From VRUE01 sp963796705 (GTDB taxonomy: Bacteria; Actinomycetota; Thermoleophilia; Solirubrobacterales; 70-9): a DNA stretch of 64,000 nt. The DNA is taken from assembly GCA_963796705.1 (NCBI GenBank), contig CAWCMK010000003.1, positions 1 through 64,000 of the forward strand. The letters are read 5' to 3'. Below, piece by piece: positions 16,435 to 25,118 of the stretch. The notes under the pieces were generated by a model. That model did no database searches. It worked only from the letters and a program-made list of their open reading frames with translations, and was not told where the DNA came from. How positions within the stretch are numbered: the first letter of the stretch is position 1; every line of letters starts with the position of its first letter. A program made the translations under genes and the position numbers.

Positions 16435-18212
16435 CTGGCGCTTCTCCTTCCGGCCCCTGGCGGGGCTCTTCTTAGCTCCCCCGTGCGCTCGGCACGGGCG
16501 TTGAACCTCGGAACGGTGGGAGGTGAAGGGGGAACCACGGGCAGCCGCCGCCAGGGCGGAACTACCCGGCAGCGCTGGGCGCGGGATGGGCCGCTGTGCT
16601 CGAGGCGGGCGATGCAGGCCTCGCCGGGGCCGAGGCGCTGCAGCTCGGAGGGATTGACCTCGAAGCGATAACCGCGGGTTCGGGTTCCCTCCGCGCTCGG
16701 GCGCCCGAGGCCGTCGGTCCGAATCGTCGTCTGCCAGGTCGGGATCGCTCCGATCAGCTCCGCCACCCACTCGGCATCGGCCTGCTCGCCGATCCGATGG
16801 CAGATGATCGCCGAGACGGTGGCGCCGATCCGCTCGCGAACGGCCGGACCGGCGGCGCGCAGATCGGCGAGGGTCTGGGTGCCGACGGCGACGCTGAAAC
16901 CGGCGGCCCGACCACGGGCGTAGAGGCGATCGAGCGCCGGCGCCTCCAGCGCCCCGAACTCATCGATCGCGACGAAGGTCCCCACCCCCTCCCCCATCAG
17001 CGCGCTCGCCGCGGCACCGAGGTCGAGCAGAAGCATCTGGGCGATCGCGCGCCCGACGTTGCCGGTGCGGTCCGTGTCGAAACGGAAGTAGACGACCTCG
17101 CGGCGCTCGATCGCGCCGCGCAGGTCAAATGTCTGGGCCCCGGCTCGCTGCGGGTCAAGCCAGCGGCCGGCGAACTCAGAGGTGGCGAGATTCTGCAGGC
17201 GGGCGCGCAGCCCGGCGATCGCCCGCTGCTGGTCGGAGCGCAGGCCGCGCACGGTGATCTGCACCTCGCGGTCGGCGTCGGGCTCGCTGAGGCTGAGCGC
17301 CAGGTTCTCCAGCTCATCCGGATCGCAGTAGCGTGCGACGGTGGCGAGGGTCACCGGCTCAGAGCTGCGGTCGAGGGTGCGCAGGACGAGGCGCAGAAAG
17401 GGCGAGGCCGCCTGGCGGTAGAAGCCCGCATCGCTGGAGCCCCAGCTCTCGACCGCGATGAGGCGCTCGGAGCGCTCGTCGACCGAACCGTGCGCGAGCG
17501 GGTCATAGGTCGAGGGACCGCTCGGCGAGAGCAGGTGAAAGGTGCATCCGCGCGCCCGCGCGGCGCGCTCGGCCGAGTCGCGCAGAACGGCGTCGGCCTT
17601 CGCCTCGAGCACGACGGCGCCAAAGCCCGAGCGGCTGATGTAGTCGACGAGCAGCGCCGCGAGGGAGGTCGTCTTGCCGGCACCGGTGGCGCCGGGGATG
17701 AGGACGTGACGGCCCGAGGCGGCGCTGCCGCGACCGATCAGCGCCAGCTCGCCGCGGCTGGTTCGACCGATGGGCAAGCCGCTGCCCAGCAGCTCCCCCA
17801 GACGGTCGCGACGCTCGGCGCGAGCCTGCCTTAAGCCGTCGAGGAGGCCACGCCGCTCGGCCGCCCGTGTCTGGCGATCGCCGCCGGCTCGGCGGTCCTC
17901 GAGCTCCCCGCCCAGGCCCCAGCCGAGCGATCCGAGGGCGAGCCCGAGGCAAACGGCCGCGGCTATCACCGCCAGGCCATCGGGCGCTGATGTGGCGCCA
18001 ATCAGAGGGATCAGCAGCAACGGCGGCACGAGAGAGAGGAGCGCCCAGGTCCAGCCGAGGTGATGGCGCCGCAGGTAGACCGCGAGCAGGATCCCGAGAC
18101 CCGCGGCGAGGAAGAGGCCGGCGCCGGCGCCGAGGAGGAGGTCGAGGGACCGAGAGAGGTGGCGCAGGGCGAGCTGACCGGGGAGCGCCCTGCTGTGGGT
18201 TGGCTGGGACAT
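16431..18212 (-). CDS. VirD4/TraG-like conjugative coupling ATPase
   Basis: 593 aa. It has two N-terminal hydrophobic stretches (about 25-46 and 53-100), a linker, then an ATPase with Walker A PGATGAGKTTS (174-184) and Walker B TFVAIDEFGAL (about 415). An Arg/Gln sensor segment (VAVGTQTLADLRAAG) completes the core. This is the type IV coupling protein layout (TraD/TraG/VirD4): it links the relaxosome to the T4SS and pumps DNA. The C-terminal tail after about 560 is Pro/Arg-rich. The stop overlaps the ssb start (ATGA), so ssb is coupled to it. It is the first gene of its operon and lies 4 kb from the rest of the T4SS genes, separated by sigma and TA genes. Confidence 0.9.
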   Translation of the reverse strand: MSQPTHSRALPGQLALRHLSRSLDLLLGAGAGLFLAAGLGILLAVYLRRHHLGWTWALLSLVPPLLLIPLIGATSAPDGLAVIAAAVCLGLALGSLGWGLGGELEDRRAGGDRQTRAAERRGLLDGLRQARAERRDRLGELLGSGLPIGRTSRGELALIGRGSAASGRHVLIPGATGAGKTTSLAALLVDYISRSGFGAVVLEAKADAVLRDSAERAARARGCTFHLLSPSGPSTYDPLAHGSVDERSERLIAVESWGSSDAGFYRQAASPFLRLVLRTLDRSSEPVTLATVARYCDPDELENLALSLSEPDADREVQITVRGLRSDQQRAIAGLRARLQNLATSEFAGRWLDPQRAGAQTFDLRGAIERREVVYFRFDTDRTGNVGRAIAQMLLLDLGAAASALMGEGVGTFVAIDEFGALEAPALDRLYARGRAAGFSVAVGTQTLADLRAAGPAVRERIGATVSAIICHRIGEQADAEWVAELIGAIPTWQTTIRTDGLGRPSAEGTRTRGYRFEVNPSELQRLGPGEACIARLEHSGPSRAQRCRVVPPWRRLPVVPPSPPTVPRFNARAERTGELRRAPPGAGRRSAR

Positions 18213-18421
18213 CGAGGAGAAGACGAGCCAGACGCTGCGATCGGGTCACCCGCGCCGGCCCAGCCGGCGGGCCGACCTTGGCGAATCCGTGAAAACCGAC
18301 CCCCCAAATCGCCCGCCGCTCGGCTCAGGAACGGGGAGGTGCGGTGATCGCCGATCCCCAGCTGCGATCGGCCAACCGTCGGATCCCCGAAGGCGGGCGC
18401 CCGAGGTCTGTGGCCCGCTGC

Positions 18422-19012
18422 CTAAAAGGGGCTCGTCCTGAGGCTTTCCATCAGCGCCTCGATCTGGCCTCGGACGCCTGGGCTCAGCCCCCCGGGCGCC
18501 GTCCAGACCCTCAGTTGCAGAACCTGGGCGCCCTCGTGGGGCCGCCCCTTACGAAAGAAGACGTTGTAGGCCTCGCCGCAGTCGTGGCTTTGCAGGGCTC
18601 CCAACCGAAACGGCCTGGCCAGGGGCCTGTAGTCACCGGGCGCTCCGGCGGGGCTGACGGCGCCGGGCTGATGGATCCTGCGGCTCCTCGAGCCGCTGTC
18701 CTGCAGGATCTGGAGCAGGGCGCCGCCGGCGGGGATCTGCCCGACGATCGCCTGCGGATCGCAAATCGTTTGCACCGCGCCTTTGACGGGAAAGGAGGCG
18801 ACCTCCAGCGGAACGCTCGCCCCCGGCAGATGCCTCAGGGCAACCCGGTGCCAGCCTGGCGGAACCACCGCCGTGACCCCGTAGCTCCCAAGGCGATGCC
18901 CTTCCATCGAGCGGCCCGGGCTCGTCGAGGAGGAGCAGCCCGCGAGGGCGCCGAGGATCAGTGCCGAGGCAATGACCATCCGCAAGGCCTTTGAGGTTGT
19001 GCGATGCCCCAT
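18422..19012 (-). CDS. Secreted lipoprotein, unknown function
   Basis: 196 aa from ATG 19012; an inner ATG (18979) is also possible. The signal peptide ends in a lipobox (GALAGCSSST). The mature part begins with a PPGWHRV motif and contains single Cys residues (TICDPQ, HDCGEA) and the pattern VASFPV...GALLQILQD, which recurs in uncharacterised actinobacterial lipoproteins. It lies 44 bases downstream of the propeller anti-sigma candidate in the same direction, so it is probably part of the same operon and of the same envelope stress response. Confidence 0.7.
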   Translation of the reverse strand: MGHRTTSKALRMVIASALILGALAGCSSSTSPGRSMEGHRLGSYGVTAVVPPGWHRVALRHLPGASVPLEVASFPVKGAVQTICDPQAIVGQIPAGGALLQILQDSGSRSRRIHQPGAVSPAGAPGDYRPLARPFRLGALQSHDCGEAYNVFFRKGRPHEGAQVLQLRVWTAPGGLSPGVRGQIEALMESLRTSPF

Positions 19013-19056
19013 GCCTGATATACGCGGCGGCGAACGCTCTGGGTCCCTTGGGGTTC

Positions 19057-20238
19057 CTATGGGCCGCAGCACCAGCCGAGAACCCGCGGGAACCCAGCCG
19101 GGACAGAGGTCCGCGCTCCGGGATTGAACTGGCGGGCGATGTTGGAGATCGCAACGATCCGGCCCGGGTGCCGGGGGGCGAGGAAGAACCACTGATCGGC
19201 GCTCTGCCAGGCGAGCAGGATCCAGTGCCCATCCGGCGACCATTCCAAGCTCGAGAAGCGGCCGGGGCCGGCGAAGAGCGTTCGGGTCGGCCCCCCGGGG
19301 CCGCTGAGCAGCAGCCGGCTGCGCCCGGCGCCGCTGAGAATCAGCGCCACCCGATCGCCGCCCGGCGCCAGCCGCGCGCTCAGCACCCGCGCCCCGGCGG
19401 GAGCGGCGAGGCTCCAGAGCAGCTGTCCCCTGCCGTCGCGCAGCTGGATCGAGTCAGAGCGGACGATCAGCAACCGACGCCCATCGCGCGACCACTGCAG
19501 GAAGCGCGGCGGCGCTCCGGGCGCGGTGGCGAACACCCGATCGCCGTTGTCCGCGCGCACGGATTCCACGCCGCCGTTGGGCTTCGCGAAGCTGAGGATG
19601 TAGCGGGAGCCGGGCCGCCAGGCCGGCGCCACGGAGGCAGCCCTGCTCCTCAGCAGGTGATCGCCGTTGCCATCACCGTCGATGACCCGCAGCGAGTCTC
19701 CGCTCAGGTAGGCAATCCGATATCCGTCGGGGGCATTCCAGCTGGGCAAGCGGACCGGGCCATTGCGGCCGAGCGTCCAGCGCACCTCGCCCGCCGGATC
19801 GAGCGCGGCCAGCTGGCGGGGGGACGTTGTCGCGACATAGAGACCGTGTGGGGACCAGGTGGCGCCGCTGTAATCGCCGAGCAACCGCTTGGAGCCGTCG
19901 GGGCGCACGATCCAGGGGCCCGCCGCAGACTGCACGAGAAGCGAGCCTCGCGCGGGCAGCGAGGTCAGCGCTGGCCTCGATGGCTCCCTGCCCGACCGCA
20001 CGGCGGCGGCCACCCAGTGGCGCACGGCGGCCCCGGCCGGGCTGATCAGCGCCGCGAGCAGCGCCGCGAGCACCGCCAGCTGCAGGACGTGGCGACGTAG
20101 AGGGGAGGGCCGGCGCCAGCGGGGTCGCTCGGCATAGCCGGCGCGGATCACATTCCAGGCCCGCTCCTCGGCCGCCGCTGAGTCGGGAATCTCGATCTCA
20201 CCCAGGGCGCTGCGGATCCGCTCCTCGGAGTCCCTCAT
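19057..20238 (-). CDS. Membrane-anchored TolB-like propeller, likely anti-sigma factor
   Basis: 393 aa from ATG 20238, overlapping the upstream sigma-factor gene by 4 bases (ATGA). The first 45 residues are cytoplasmic and acidic (MRDSEERIRSALGEIEIPDS). One membrane helix follows (LQLAVLAALLAALISPAG, about 52-69). The outer part is a beta-propeller with blades around WSPHGLYVATTS, WRPGSRYILSF, WSRDGRRLLIVR, LAPGGDRVALIL and WSPDGHWILLAWQ. A cytoplasmic sigma-binding segment, a helix and an external sensor fit an anti-sigma factor. The N-terminus lacks an obvious zinc-finger, so this is inferred from coupling and topology. Confidence 0.75.
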   Translation of the reverse strand: MRDSEERIRSALGEIEIPDSAAAEERAWNVIRAGYAERPRWRRPSPLRRHVLQLAVLAALLAALISPAGAAVRHWVAAAVRSGREPSRPALTSLPARGSLLVQSAAGPWIVRPDGSKRLLGDYSGATWSPHGLYVATTSPRQLAALDPAGEVRWTLGRNGPVRLPSWNAPDGYRIAYLSGDSLRVIDGDGNGDHLLRSRAASVAPAWRPGSRYILSFAKPNGGVESVRADNGDRVFATAPGAPPRFLQWSRDGRRLLIVRSDSIQLRDGRGQLLWSLAAPAGARVLSARLAPGGDRVALILSGAGRSRLLLSGPGGPTRTLFAGPGRFSSLEWSPDGHWILLAWQSADQWFFLAPRHPGRIVAISNIARQFNPGARTSVPAGFPRVLGWCCGP

Positions 20239-20900
20239 CGTTGCGGCTCCCCGAACGAGGTGCCAAGGCGATCGAGCGCTCGCCGCAGACGCGAGTTGAC
20301 GGTCCCCCGAGGTAGGTCGAGCATCCGAGCGATCTCGCCCGGCGTGTACTCGAGCAGGTAGCGGAGCACAACCACGGCGCGGTGCTCGGCGCTGAGCGCG
20401 GCGAGCGCTTCCAGGAGGTCCTGATTCAACCGGGTTCCGGCCTCTTCGGCAGCATCCGCCAGGTCCGGTACCTCGCTCACCTCTCGGCGCAGGGCTCGAG
20501 CTCGGGTGTGATCGATCGCTCGGTTGACCACGATCCGGTGCAGCCAGGGGCGAAACGGACGGCGCCGGTCGAATCGGTCGAGCGCCCGAATCGCCGCCAG
20601 AAAGGACTCCTGCGCGATGTCCTCGGCCGCCTGGGCGTCGTGAACGACGAGGAAGGCCGCGCGATGAGCGCCACGCCAATGGCGCCGAAAGAGCGCCTCG
20701 AGGGCTTCCTCTGAGCCTCCCAGGGCCGCCTTGACGAGGGCCGAGTCGCTGCCTTTAGCCTCTGCATCGGGGTCCGCCGCCAGCGCCGCCCTGATTTTCT
20801 CGGCGAGGCTCGTTTCATCCCGGCCGGCCACCGGGCCCGCGGAAGGGCGCATCAGCAAGCCCGCCCCTGGTGGCTGGATGATCCGCTCGACGGAGCCCAC
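20235..20900 (-). CDS. ECF-type RNA polymerase sigma factor
   Basis: 221 aa. Region 2 is seen in EALFRRHWRGAHRAAFLVVHDAQAAEDIAQESFL and RPWLHRIVVNRAIDHTRAR (quoted motifs: DAQAAEDIAQESF, WLHRIVVNRAID). Region 4 is LSAEHRAVVVLRYLLEYTPGEIARML with PRGTVNSRLRRALDRL. An N-terminal extension of about 45 residues precedes the domain; a shorter start is possible. It is coupled to the downstream membrane propeller gene and expected to be held by it until an envelope signal arrives. It heads a three-gene leftward operon (sigma, anti-sigma, lipoprotein). Confidence 0.93.
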   Translation of the reverse strand: MGSVERIIQPPGAGLLMRPSAGPVAGRDETSLAEKIRAALAADPDAEAKGSDSALVKAALGGSEEALEALFRRHWRGAHRAAFLVVHDAQAAEDIAQESFLAAIRALDRFDRRRPFRPWLHRIVVNRAIDHTRARALRREVSEVPDLADAAEEAGTRLNQDLLEALAALSAEHRAVVVLRYLLEYTPGEIARMLDLPRGTVNSRLRRALDRLGTSFGEPQR

Positions 20901-21168
20901 ATACCTGCTACGGGGTCTCGGAGCTGAGAGGTCCCCCCGGATGGCCGTGCTCGGCGAAGGCTCATTGATCTGATCGTGACGCCTGACCGCTCCTGCGCTT
21001 CACAGTTCGCATCGGACCTCCCTGCCTTTGCGGATCCATTTTGCCGCGCCGACCCCGATCAAGCGAGAGCGCTGGCTGAGAATCGGGGCCGACGGCCTCG
21101 CTTCGCTCGGCCTCTCAATCTCAGAAGAACACCGGGGAGGTTCTCCTATGAGCGGGCTGCAGCGGCAC

Positions 21169-21864
21169 TTAGGAGGACCACGGGGTGGTGCTCGGAAGTC
21201 GGCGGAGCTCCTGCGCGGCGATCACGCTTTCGGTCCTGGTGCGCTCGATCGCCCTCCTGACGTAGGGAAGGGTGCGCGGGGCACAGTGATAGAGCACGCC
21301 GGAGACACGGCGGTCGAGGACCGCGCGGCGCCAGGCGCGCATCAGCTCATCGAGACGAGCGGCTCCCTTGGTCGAGAGCTCGACCTCGATCGCCTCGGCA
21401 GGTTCGCCGGCGGAATCGAGCCGAACCAGGTCGGGGCGGTGGTAGCGGCCGTTGGGCAGGGTGGCCGAGAGCAGGCGCTCGCCGGCGGCTCGCTCCAGGG
21501 CGAGGATCTGGCGCTCGGAGAGGAGGTGCTGGCCCTCGCGTTCGAGGCCGGCGGCGAGGCGGGCGACGACCGTATCGTGGCTGAGGGCGGCGGCCGAGAT
21601 GCGGGCCGTGGGCAGTTCGCGCCGGCCGCTGGCTTTGAGGCCGAGTTTGGTGGCAATCGTCAGCGGCCCGACGTAGCCGTAGCGGAGCTCGATGCGGATC
21701 AGCTGCTCCTTGCGCAGCCGCCGCTCGCGTCCGAGGGTGACCGTGCGGGCGGTGTCGGCCCAGGCGGCGACCGCAACCCGAGGCACGACACCGAAACGGG
21801 CAATGAAGTCGAGGACCTCGATGTCCCGCGGACTGATGTGATCGCTTCTCCTTGCACCTGGCAT
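21169..21864 (-). CDS. Replication-relaxation family protein
   Basis: 231 aa. An N-terminal winged-helix segment (ISPRDIEVLDFIARFGVVPRV) is followed by LRKEQLIRIELRYGYVGPLTIATKLGL. A central nuclease-like part has RYHRPDLVRL and EAIEVELSTKGAARLDEL, the PD-(D/E)xK-like core seen in the replication-relaxation family. Members are found on actinobacterial and firmicute plasmids and ICEs, close to coupling-protein genes, and are thought to act in initiation or nicking. It lies downstream of a second ssb gene and a hairpin. No classical MOB relaxase is visible, so this may be the element's DNA-processing protein; that role is inference. Confidence 0.8.
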   Translation of the reverse strand: MPGARRSDHISPRDIEVLDFIARFGVVPRVAVAAWADTARTVTLGRERRLRKEQLIRIELRYGYVGPLTIATKLGLKASGRRELPTARISAAALSHDTVVARLAAGLEREGQHLLSERQILALERAAGERLLSATLPNGRYHRPDLVRLDSAGEPAEAIEVELSTKGAARLDELMRAWRRAVLDRRVSGVLYHCAPRTLPYVRRAIERTRTESVIAAQELRRLPSTTPWSS

Positions 21865-21911
21865 GGCTTTCAGACGCTCCTCTCGCAGATCGGGGGACAG
21901 TTGACAGAGAG

Positions 21912-21939
21912 GGCCCGGCGCCCGTGCGGGCGCCGGGCC
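21912..21939 (-). terminator. Strong GC hairpin between ssb and replication-relaxation gene
   Basis: A perfect 13-bp stem (GGCCCGGCGCCCG / CGGGCGCCGGGCC) with a minimal loop lies about 30 bases past the ssb stop and about 50 before the replication-relaxation start. It looks like an intrinsic-type terminator or attenuator. Confidence 0.65.
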
Positions 21940-21967
21940 TCGAAGAGCTCCGCGCGTGCCGAGAACC

Positions 21968-22273
21968 TCAGAGGGCGGCCAGCTCGCGGACGATCAGCGA
22001 GTGCTTGGAGCGCTTCTGCGCCCTCTTGGAGCGGGGGGTTGCTTTCGCCTCCCACTCCGAGTAGCGCAGGGCGCCACTGACCTCGACCTCGGTGCCCTTC
22101 TTGAGCTCCGCGCTTTTCTCGGCCAGATCGCCAAAGGCGACCAGGTCGATGAAGAGCGGCGGGGTGCTTCGCGCTCCGTTGACCGCGAGGCGCATATCGC
22201 AGACCCGCGTCTCGCCGCGCTCGCTGATTTCGGGCTCGCGGGTGAGGCGGCCACTGAGCTTTACCTGGTTCAT
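21968..22273 (-). CDS. ssb: Second single-stranded DNA-binding protein, short
   Basis: 101 aa opening MNQVKLSGRLTREPEISERG, with VCDMRLAVNG, LFIDLVAFGDLAEKSAELK and VEVSGALRYSEWE: a complete OB-fold SSB core. It ends after a basic segment (RSKRAQKRSKHSL) without the usual acidic tip, so it probably does not recruit the normal SSB partners. It is similar in plan to the ssb at 16.1 kb. It is encoded upstream of the replication-relaxation gene, separated from it by a hairpin. Confidence 0.9.
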   Translation of the reverse strand: MNQVKLSGRLTREPEISERGETRVCDMRLAVNGARSTPPLFIDLVAFGDLAEKSAELKKGTEVEVSGALRYSEWEAKATPRSKRAQKRSKHSLIVRELAAL

Positions 22274-22689
22274 CTGATCCTTCCTTTCGGCCCGTATGGG
22301 GCGGTGTTTGCTTGCGAAACGACCGGGCCCCGGAGGGCGAGGCGCGCACCGCAGGGGAAGGGAGCGAAGCGACCTTGCGCGGTGAGCCGACGGGGCAAAA
22401 TTGAGTGCAGCTGCAAACCCCCCGACGGGTGGATTGAGGAGAGGCCGAACCAGGGGGCGTCAGTGCCCGTGCCGATCTGCCCCGAGGAGCGTGATCGCAG
22501 CGCCCGGCGCGGCGGCGAGCGAGGACGGCGGCCTCCAACCAGAAGCGCGGCGCGGCTAACGGTCTCAGCCGGGGTCACTCGCCCGGGGCAGCCTCGCAGC
22601 GCGACTGCGGCCGCCGCTCCGAAGATCTCGGCAAGCATGCTATGCCTGGATAATGCGCAGACCCAGCTTCGCAATCAGAGGAGGAATCG
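22274..22689. other. Intergenic region without a convincing gene
   Basis: 416 bases between divergent genes. Open frames here lack a coding look. The right end carries the GGAGGAATCG ribosome site of the next gene. No clear repeat or hairpin was found. Confidence 0.5.
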
Positions 22690-23223
22690 ATGGACCGAAT
22701 CGGACTCGGGATCCCCAGCCGCAAAGCTCATCACCAGCGTGGTGTCCGGCACGGGGTGCTTGGATTGGCGCTCCTGGGGTTCGTCATCGGGACCTTCGGT
22801 GTATCGGCTGCTCTCGGGTCTGCCAAGAAGACCTACCACCTGACCGGTGAAGTCCTACGCGATAAGAAGCCGAGTGAAAACGGGAATCCGGGAGCCAAGA
22901 ACTTCTCGAACAGCGCCCTTCTGTCCGGCTCCCGGAGCGTGGGGAAGCTCGCCCTTACGGGCTGTAACGGCCTTGCGATCAGCGAACTCTCCTGTTCGGG
23001 CAAGGTCACCCTGGGCGGTTTCGGTTCAGGGCTTGAAGTCGTGATCAGGTGGCCGTGTGAAATCCGGCAATCGGGGAAGGGCTTCGCGTGTGCCTCGGTC
23101 GGTGAAGGGGAGATCACCTCCTCCAAGGGGACGGAACGGGGAACGATTCGGGTCGCCACCGAAGAGGGAAACCTGTTCAAGCCCGGCAAACGCTTCCCGG
23201 TCACCGTCAAGGCCGGAGGCTGA
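22690..23223 (+). CDS. Secreted protein, unknown function
   Basis: 177 aa from ATG 22690, preceded by a strong AGAGGAGG site. The N-terminus is long and basic (residues 1-22), then a signal peptide helix (GVLGLALLGFVIGTFGVSAA). The mature part of about 130 residues has four Cys (TGCNGLA, LSCSGKV, WPCEIR, FACASV), probably two disulfides, in a small beta-rich domain. It runs rightwards, alone, opposite to its neighbours. I do not recognise a family. Confidence 0.65.
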   Translation: MDRIGLGIPSRKAHHQRGVRHGVLGLALLGFVIGTFGVSAALGSAKKTYHLTGEVLRDKKPSENGNPGAKNFSNSALLSGSRSVGKLALTGCNGLAISELSCSGKVTLGGFGSGLEVVIRWPCEIRQSGKGFACASVGEGEITSSKGTERGTIRVATEEGNLFKPGKRFPVTVKAGG

Positions 23224-23487
23224 AGGCCCAGGAGCCATTCTCGTTGCGCGGCGAGTTGATCGAGGACGCACAACGCGAGGCCGCTCCTGCCCGATGGCTC
23301 GGTTCAGGGGTGAGCCCTGAAGCGCAGGCGCGGTTTTTCAGCTCGATGCCTCCGGCGAGGAACTGAGCTCGCCGGCTACCTGTAGCTCGCGGGCCGGGAC
23401 CGCGTTGCGGTGGCGGCGCCTCGGACCGTGACAGGCTTCGGAGCGAAGCTGGCCGCTGAGCGCGATCTCATCACCCCGCTGTTCATT

Positions 23488-23817
23488 TCAGGCCCGCTCC
23501 CCGAGCAGCGAGTCCAGGGCCTCGCTGTCGGTCTCGGCGAGAATCGCGGCCAGCGCCTCGGCGCTCATCGGGCAGCGATCGAGGCGCCTCGCCTCGGCCA
23601 GGTAATCCGTGACGAAGGCGGCGAGCTGCTCCGAAGAGCAAAAGCCGCGGTCGACGAGATGGCCGCGGCCGCGGCCACCCGAGGGCCGATCCGTGACCTC
23701 GATCCCAGCCCGCCGGCGCCAGCCCACGAGGACCCGCTCTCCGCTTGATAGGCGGTAGCGGGCGAGCTCGGCGCCGGATGCGGTGATCGAGTCGATCGCG
23801 TTCTCTGTTGGATTCAC
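23488..23817 (-). CDS. Small cytoplasmic protein, unknown, element-associated
   Basis: 109 aa, MNPTENAIDSITASGAELA, with no signal or membrane helix. A first beta-rich half (YRLSSGERVLVGWRRRAGIEV) leads into a helical half (SEQLAAFVTDYLAEARRLDRCPMSAEALAAIL, quoted in part) and an acidic C-terminus. Its codon use and lack of overlap suggest a real gene. It resembles the kind of short accessory ORF found beside transfer genes, but I recognise no family. Confidence 0.55.
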   Translation of the reverse strand: MNPTENAIDSITASGAELARYRLSSGERVLVGWRRRAGIEVTDRPSGGRGRGHLVDRGFCSSEQLAAFVTDYLAEARRLDRCPMSAEALAAILAETDSEALDSLLGERA

Positions 23818-24195
23818 GGTGCTCCTCCCGTGTCGGTGGATCGAACGGGCGAGCGCACCGCAGCGCCAAGGCGAGCGCGGAACCCCGAGCCCTCAGCGCG
23901 AGGGGCCGCAAGGAGGCCGTCCCGGCCTTGCAGCGCTCGGCGCCGCTGCGACTCTGCGTGAGCCTCGATCCAGGCGGGAGGCCTCGGGAAGCAGCGCAAC
24001 AGAGACAACGCGGCGCCTTTCGTGTCTGCAAACGGGCCTGGTCTTCCTCGATCAGCTCCCTGGTCAACCGCCCTTCGGGCATCTAACAGCGGCGCGCCCG
24101 AGCCCGACGATGCGGTCGGCCCGCAGCGGCTCTCAGCGGCGCCGGGGCGCCGGTTCCCAACGGACCAGCGCTGAAGGCTCCAACGAAAGCCCTGC
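23818..24195. other. Intergenic region without a convincing gene
   Basis: 378 bases between two leftward genes. Open frames here are Arg/Ser/Pro-rich and look like high-GC noise. No terminator or repeat stands out. Confidence 0.45.
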
Positions 24196-24741
24196 CTAGA
24201 CTCCGGCCACAACTCTGGAGGACTCGAGGTCCTGGCCTTGCATCTCAGCGCTGGGGGTGAATCTGGCGCTGAGGGCGATCGCGAATTGAGAACCGGCGCT
24301 CCCGGCGGCCAGGGCCGCGAGGGCCCACCGGGGACCAGCGCGATCACGGCCCAGACTGAAATCAACTGAGAGAGGTCCGGGGCCGGAGTCGGTGATCAGC
24401 AGCAGAGCGGCGATCAGCGTCAGGTTGAACTCATAGCCACCGTCGGTGTTGAAGAAGCCCTTTTCGAAGTGGACCCTACGGATAGCGGTAACCATCGTCG
24501 CGATCAAGGTGCCCGCCGCGGCAGGGGTGAGGGCCCCGAGGGCGATGCCAAGGCCACCGATCGTCTCAGCGGATCCGGCGGCGATCGCCTGCGGCCTCGC
24601 CGGGTGCATCTCGATCTTCTCCATCATCTGGCTCGTCCCCCGAAGACCGGGACCCCCGAACCATCCGAACAGCTTCTGCGTGCCGTGAGCGAAAAACAGA
24701 CCGCCGATCAGGAGGCGCCCGAGAAGCCGAGGGGTTCGCAT
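24196..24741 (-). CDS. DoxX-family membrane protein
   Basis: 181 aa. The N-terminus LGRLLIGGLFFAHGTQKLFGWFGG is the DoxX signature. It is followed by MHPARPQAIAAGSAETIGGLGIALG and further hydrophobic helices (AAAGTLIATMVTAIR; FNLTLIAALLLITDSGPG), giving four membrane segments. DoxX proteins are quinone-related or redox-linked membrane proteins whose exact reaction varies. The C-terminal 40 residues add a weakly hydrophobic extension (WALAALAAGSAGSQFAIAL). It is a stand-alone gene. Confidence 0.88.
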   Translation of the reverse strand: MRTPRLLGRLLIGGLFFAHGTQKLFGWFGGPGLRGTSQMMEKIEMHPARPQAIAAGSAETIGGLGIALGALTPAAAGTLIATMVTAIRRVHFEKGFFNTDGGYEFNLTLIAALLLITDSGPGPLSVDFSLGRDRAGPRWALAALAAGSAGSQFAIALSARFTPSAEMQGQDLESSRVVAGV

Positions 24742-25118
24742 GTGCCCGATCTACCCGGAGGATCGGGATCCATAACCGCCGCTGAAGAGAATCGTTGCCG
24801 GGCGATTGTCCAGCCGATCGATACCGGCGCAACGCGAACGTCGGGCGGCGCAGGGATCGTGATCAACGTCCTCGGGCAGCGCCGGGCGCCGAAGCCGAAG
24901 ACCCAGGAGAGCTAGCACCGAACGAACCCGGCCCGGAGAGCCGGTCGAACCCCGTCTCTCGCCACCCCTCTCACGATTGGCGGCCGGGTGCTGCTCGCCG
25001 CGGCGATGTCCGCGCTCGAGACTCCGGCGCCGCCCACGGCCAGGCGCACAGGAACCGCATCGCAGCGGAGCGCTGGATGGCTCCATCGGAGAAGGGTCCG
25101 CATATACCGAACGAGGCC
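24742..25118. other. Intergenic region without a convincing gene
   Basis: 377 bases between the DoxX gene and the repeat protein. Short open frames are present in several phases but none has a start site or composition I trust. No hairpin was found. Confidence 0.45.

Noticed and set aside
16596..17834. Plus-strand frame of about 410 codons
   Set aside because: Exact antisense of the coupling ATPase, whose Walker A and B motifs are intact.
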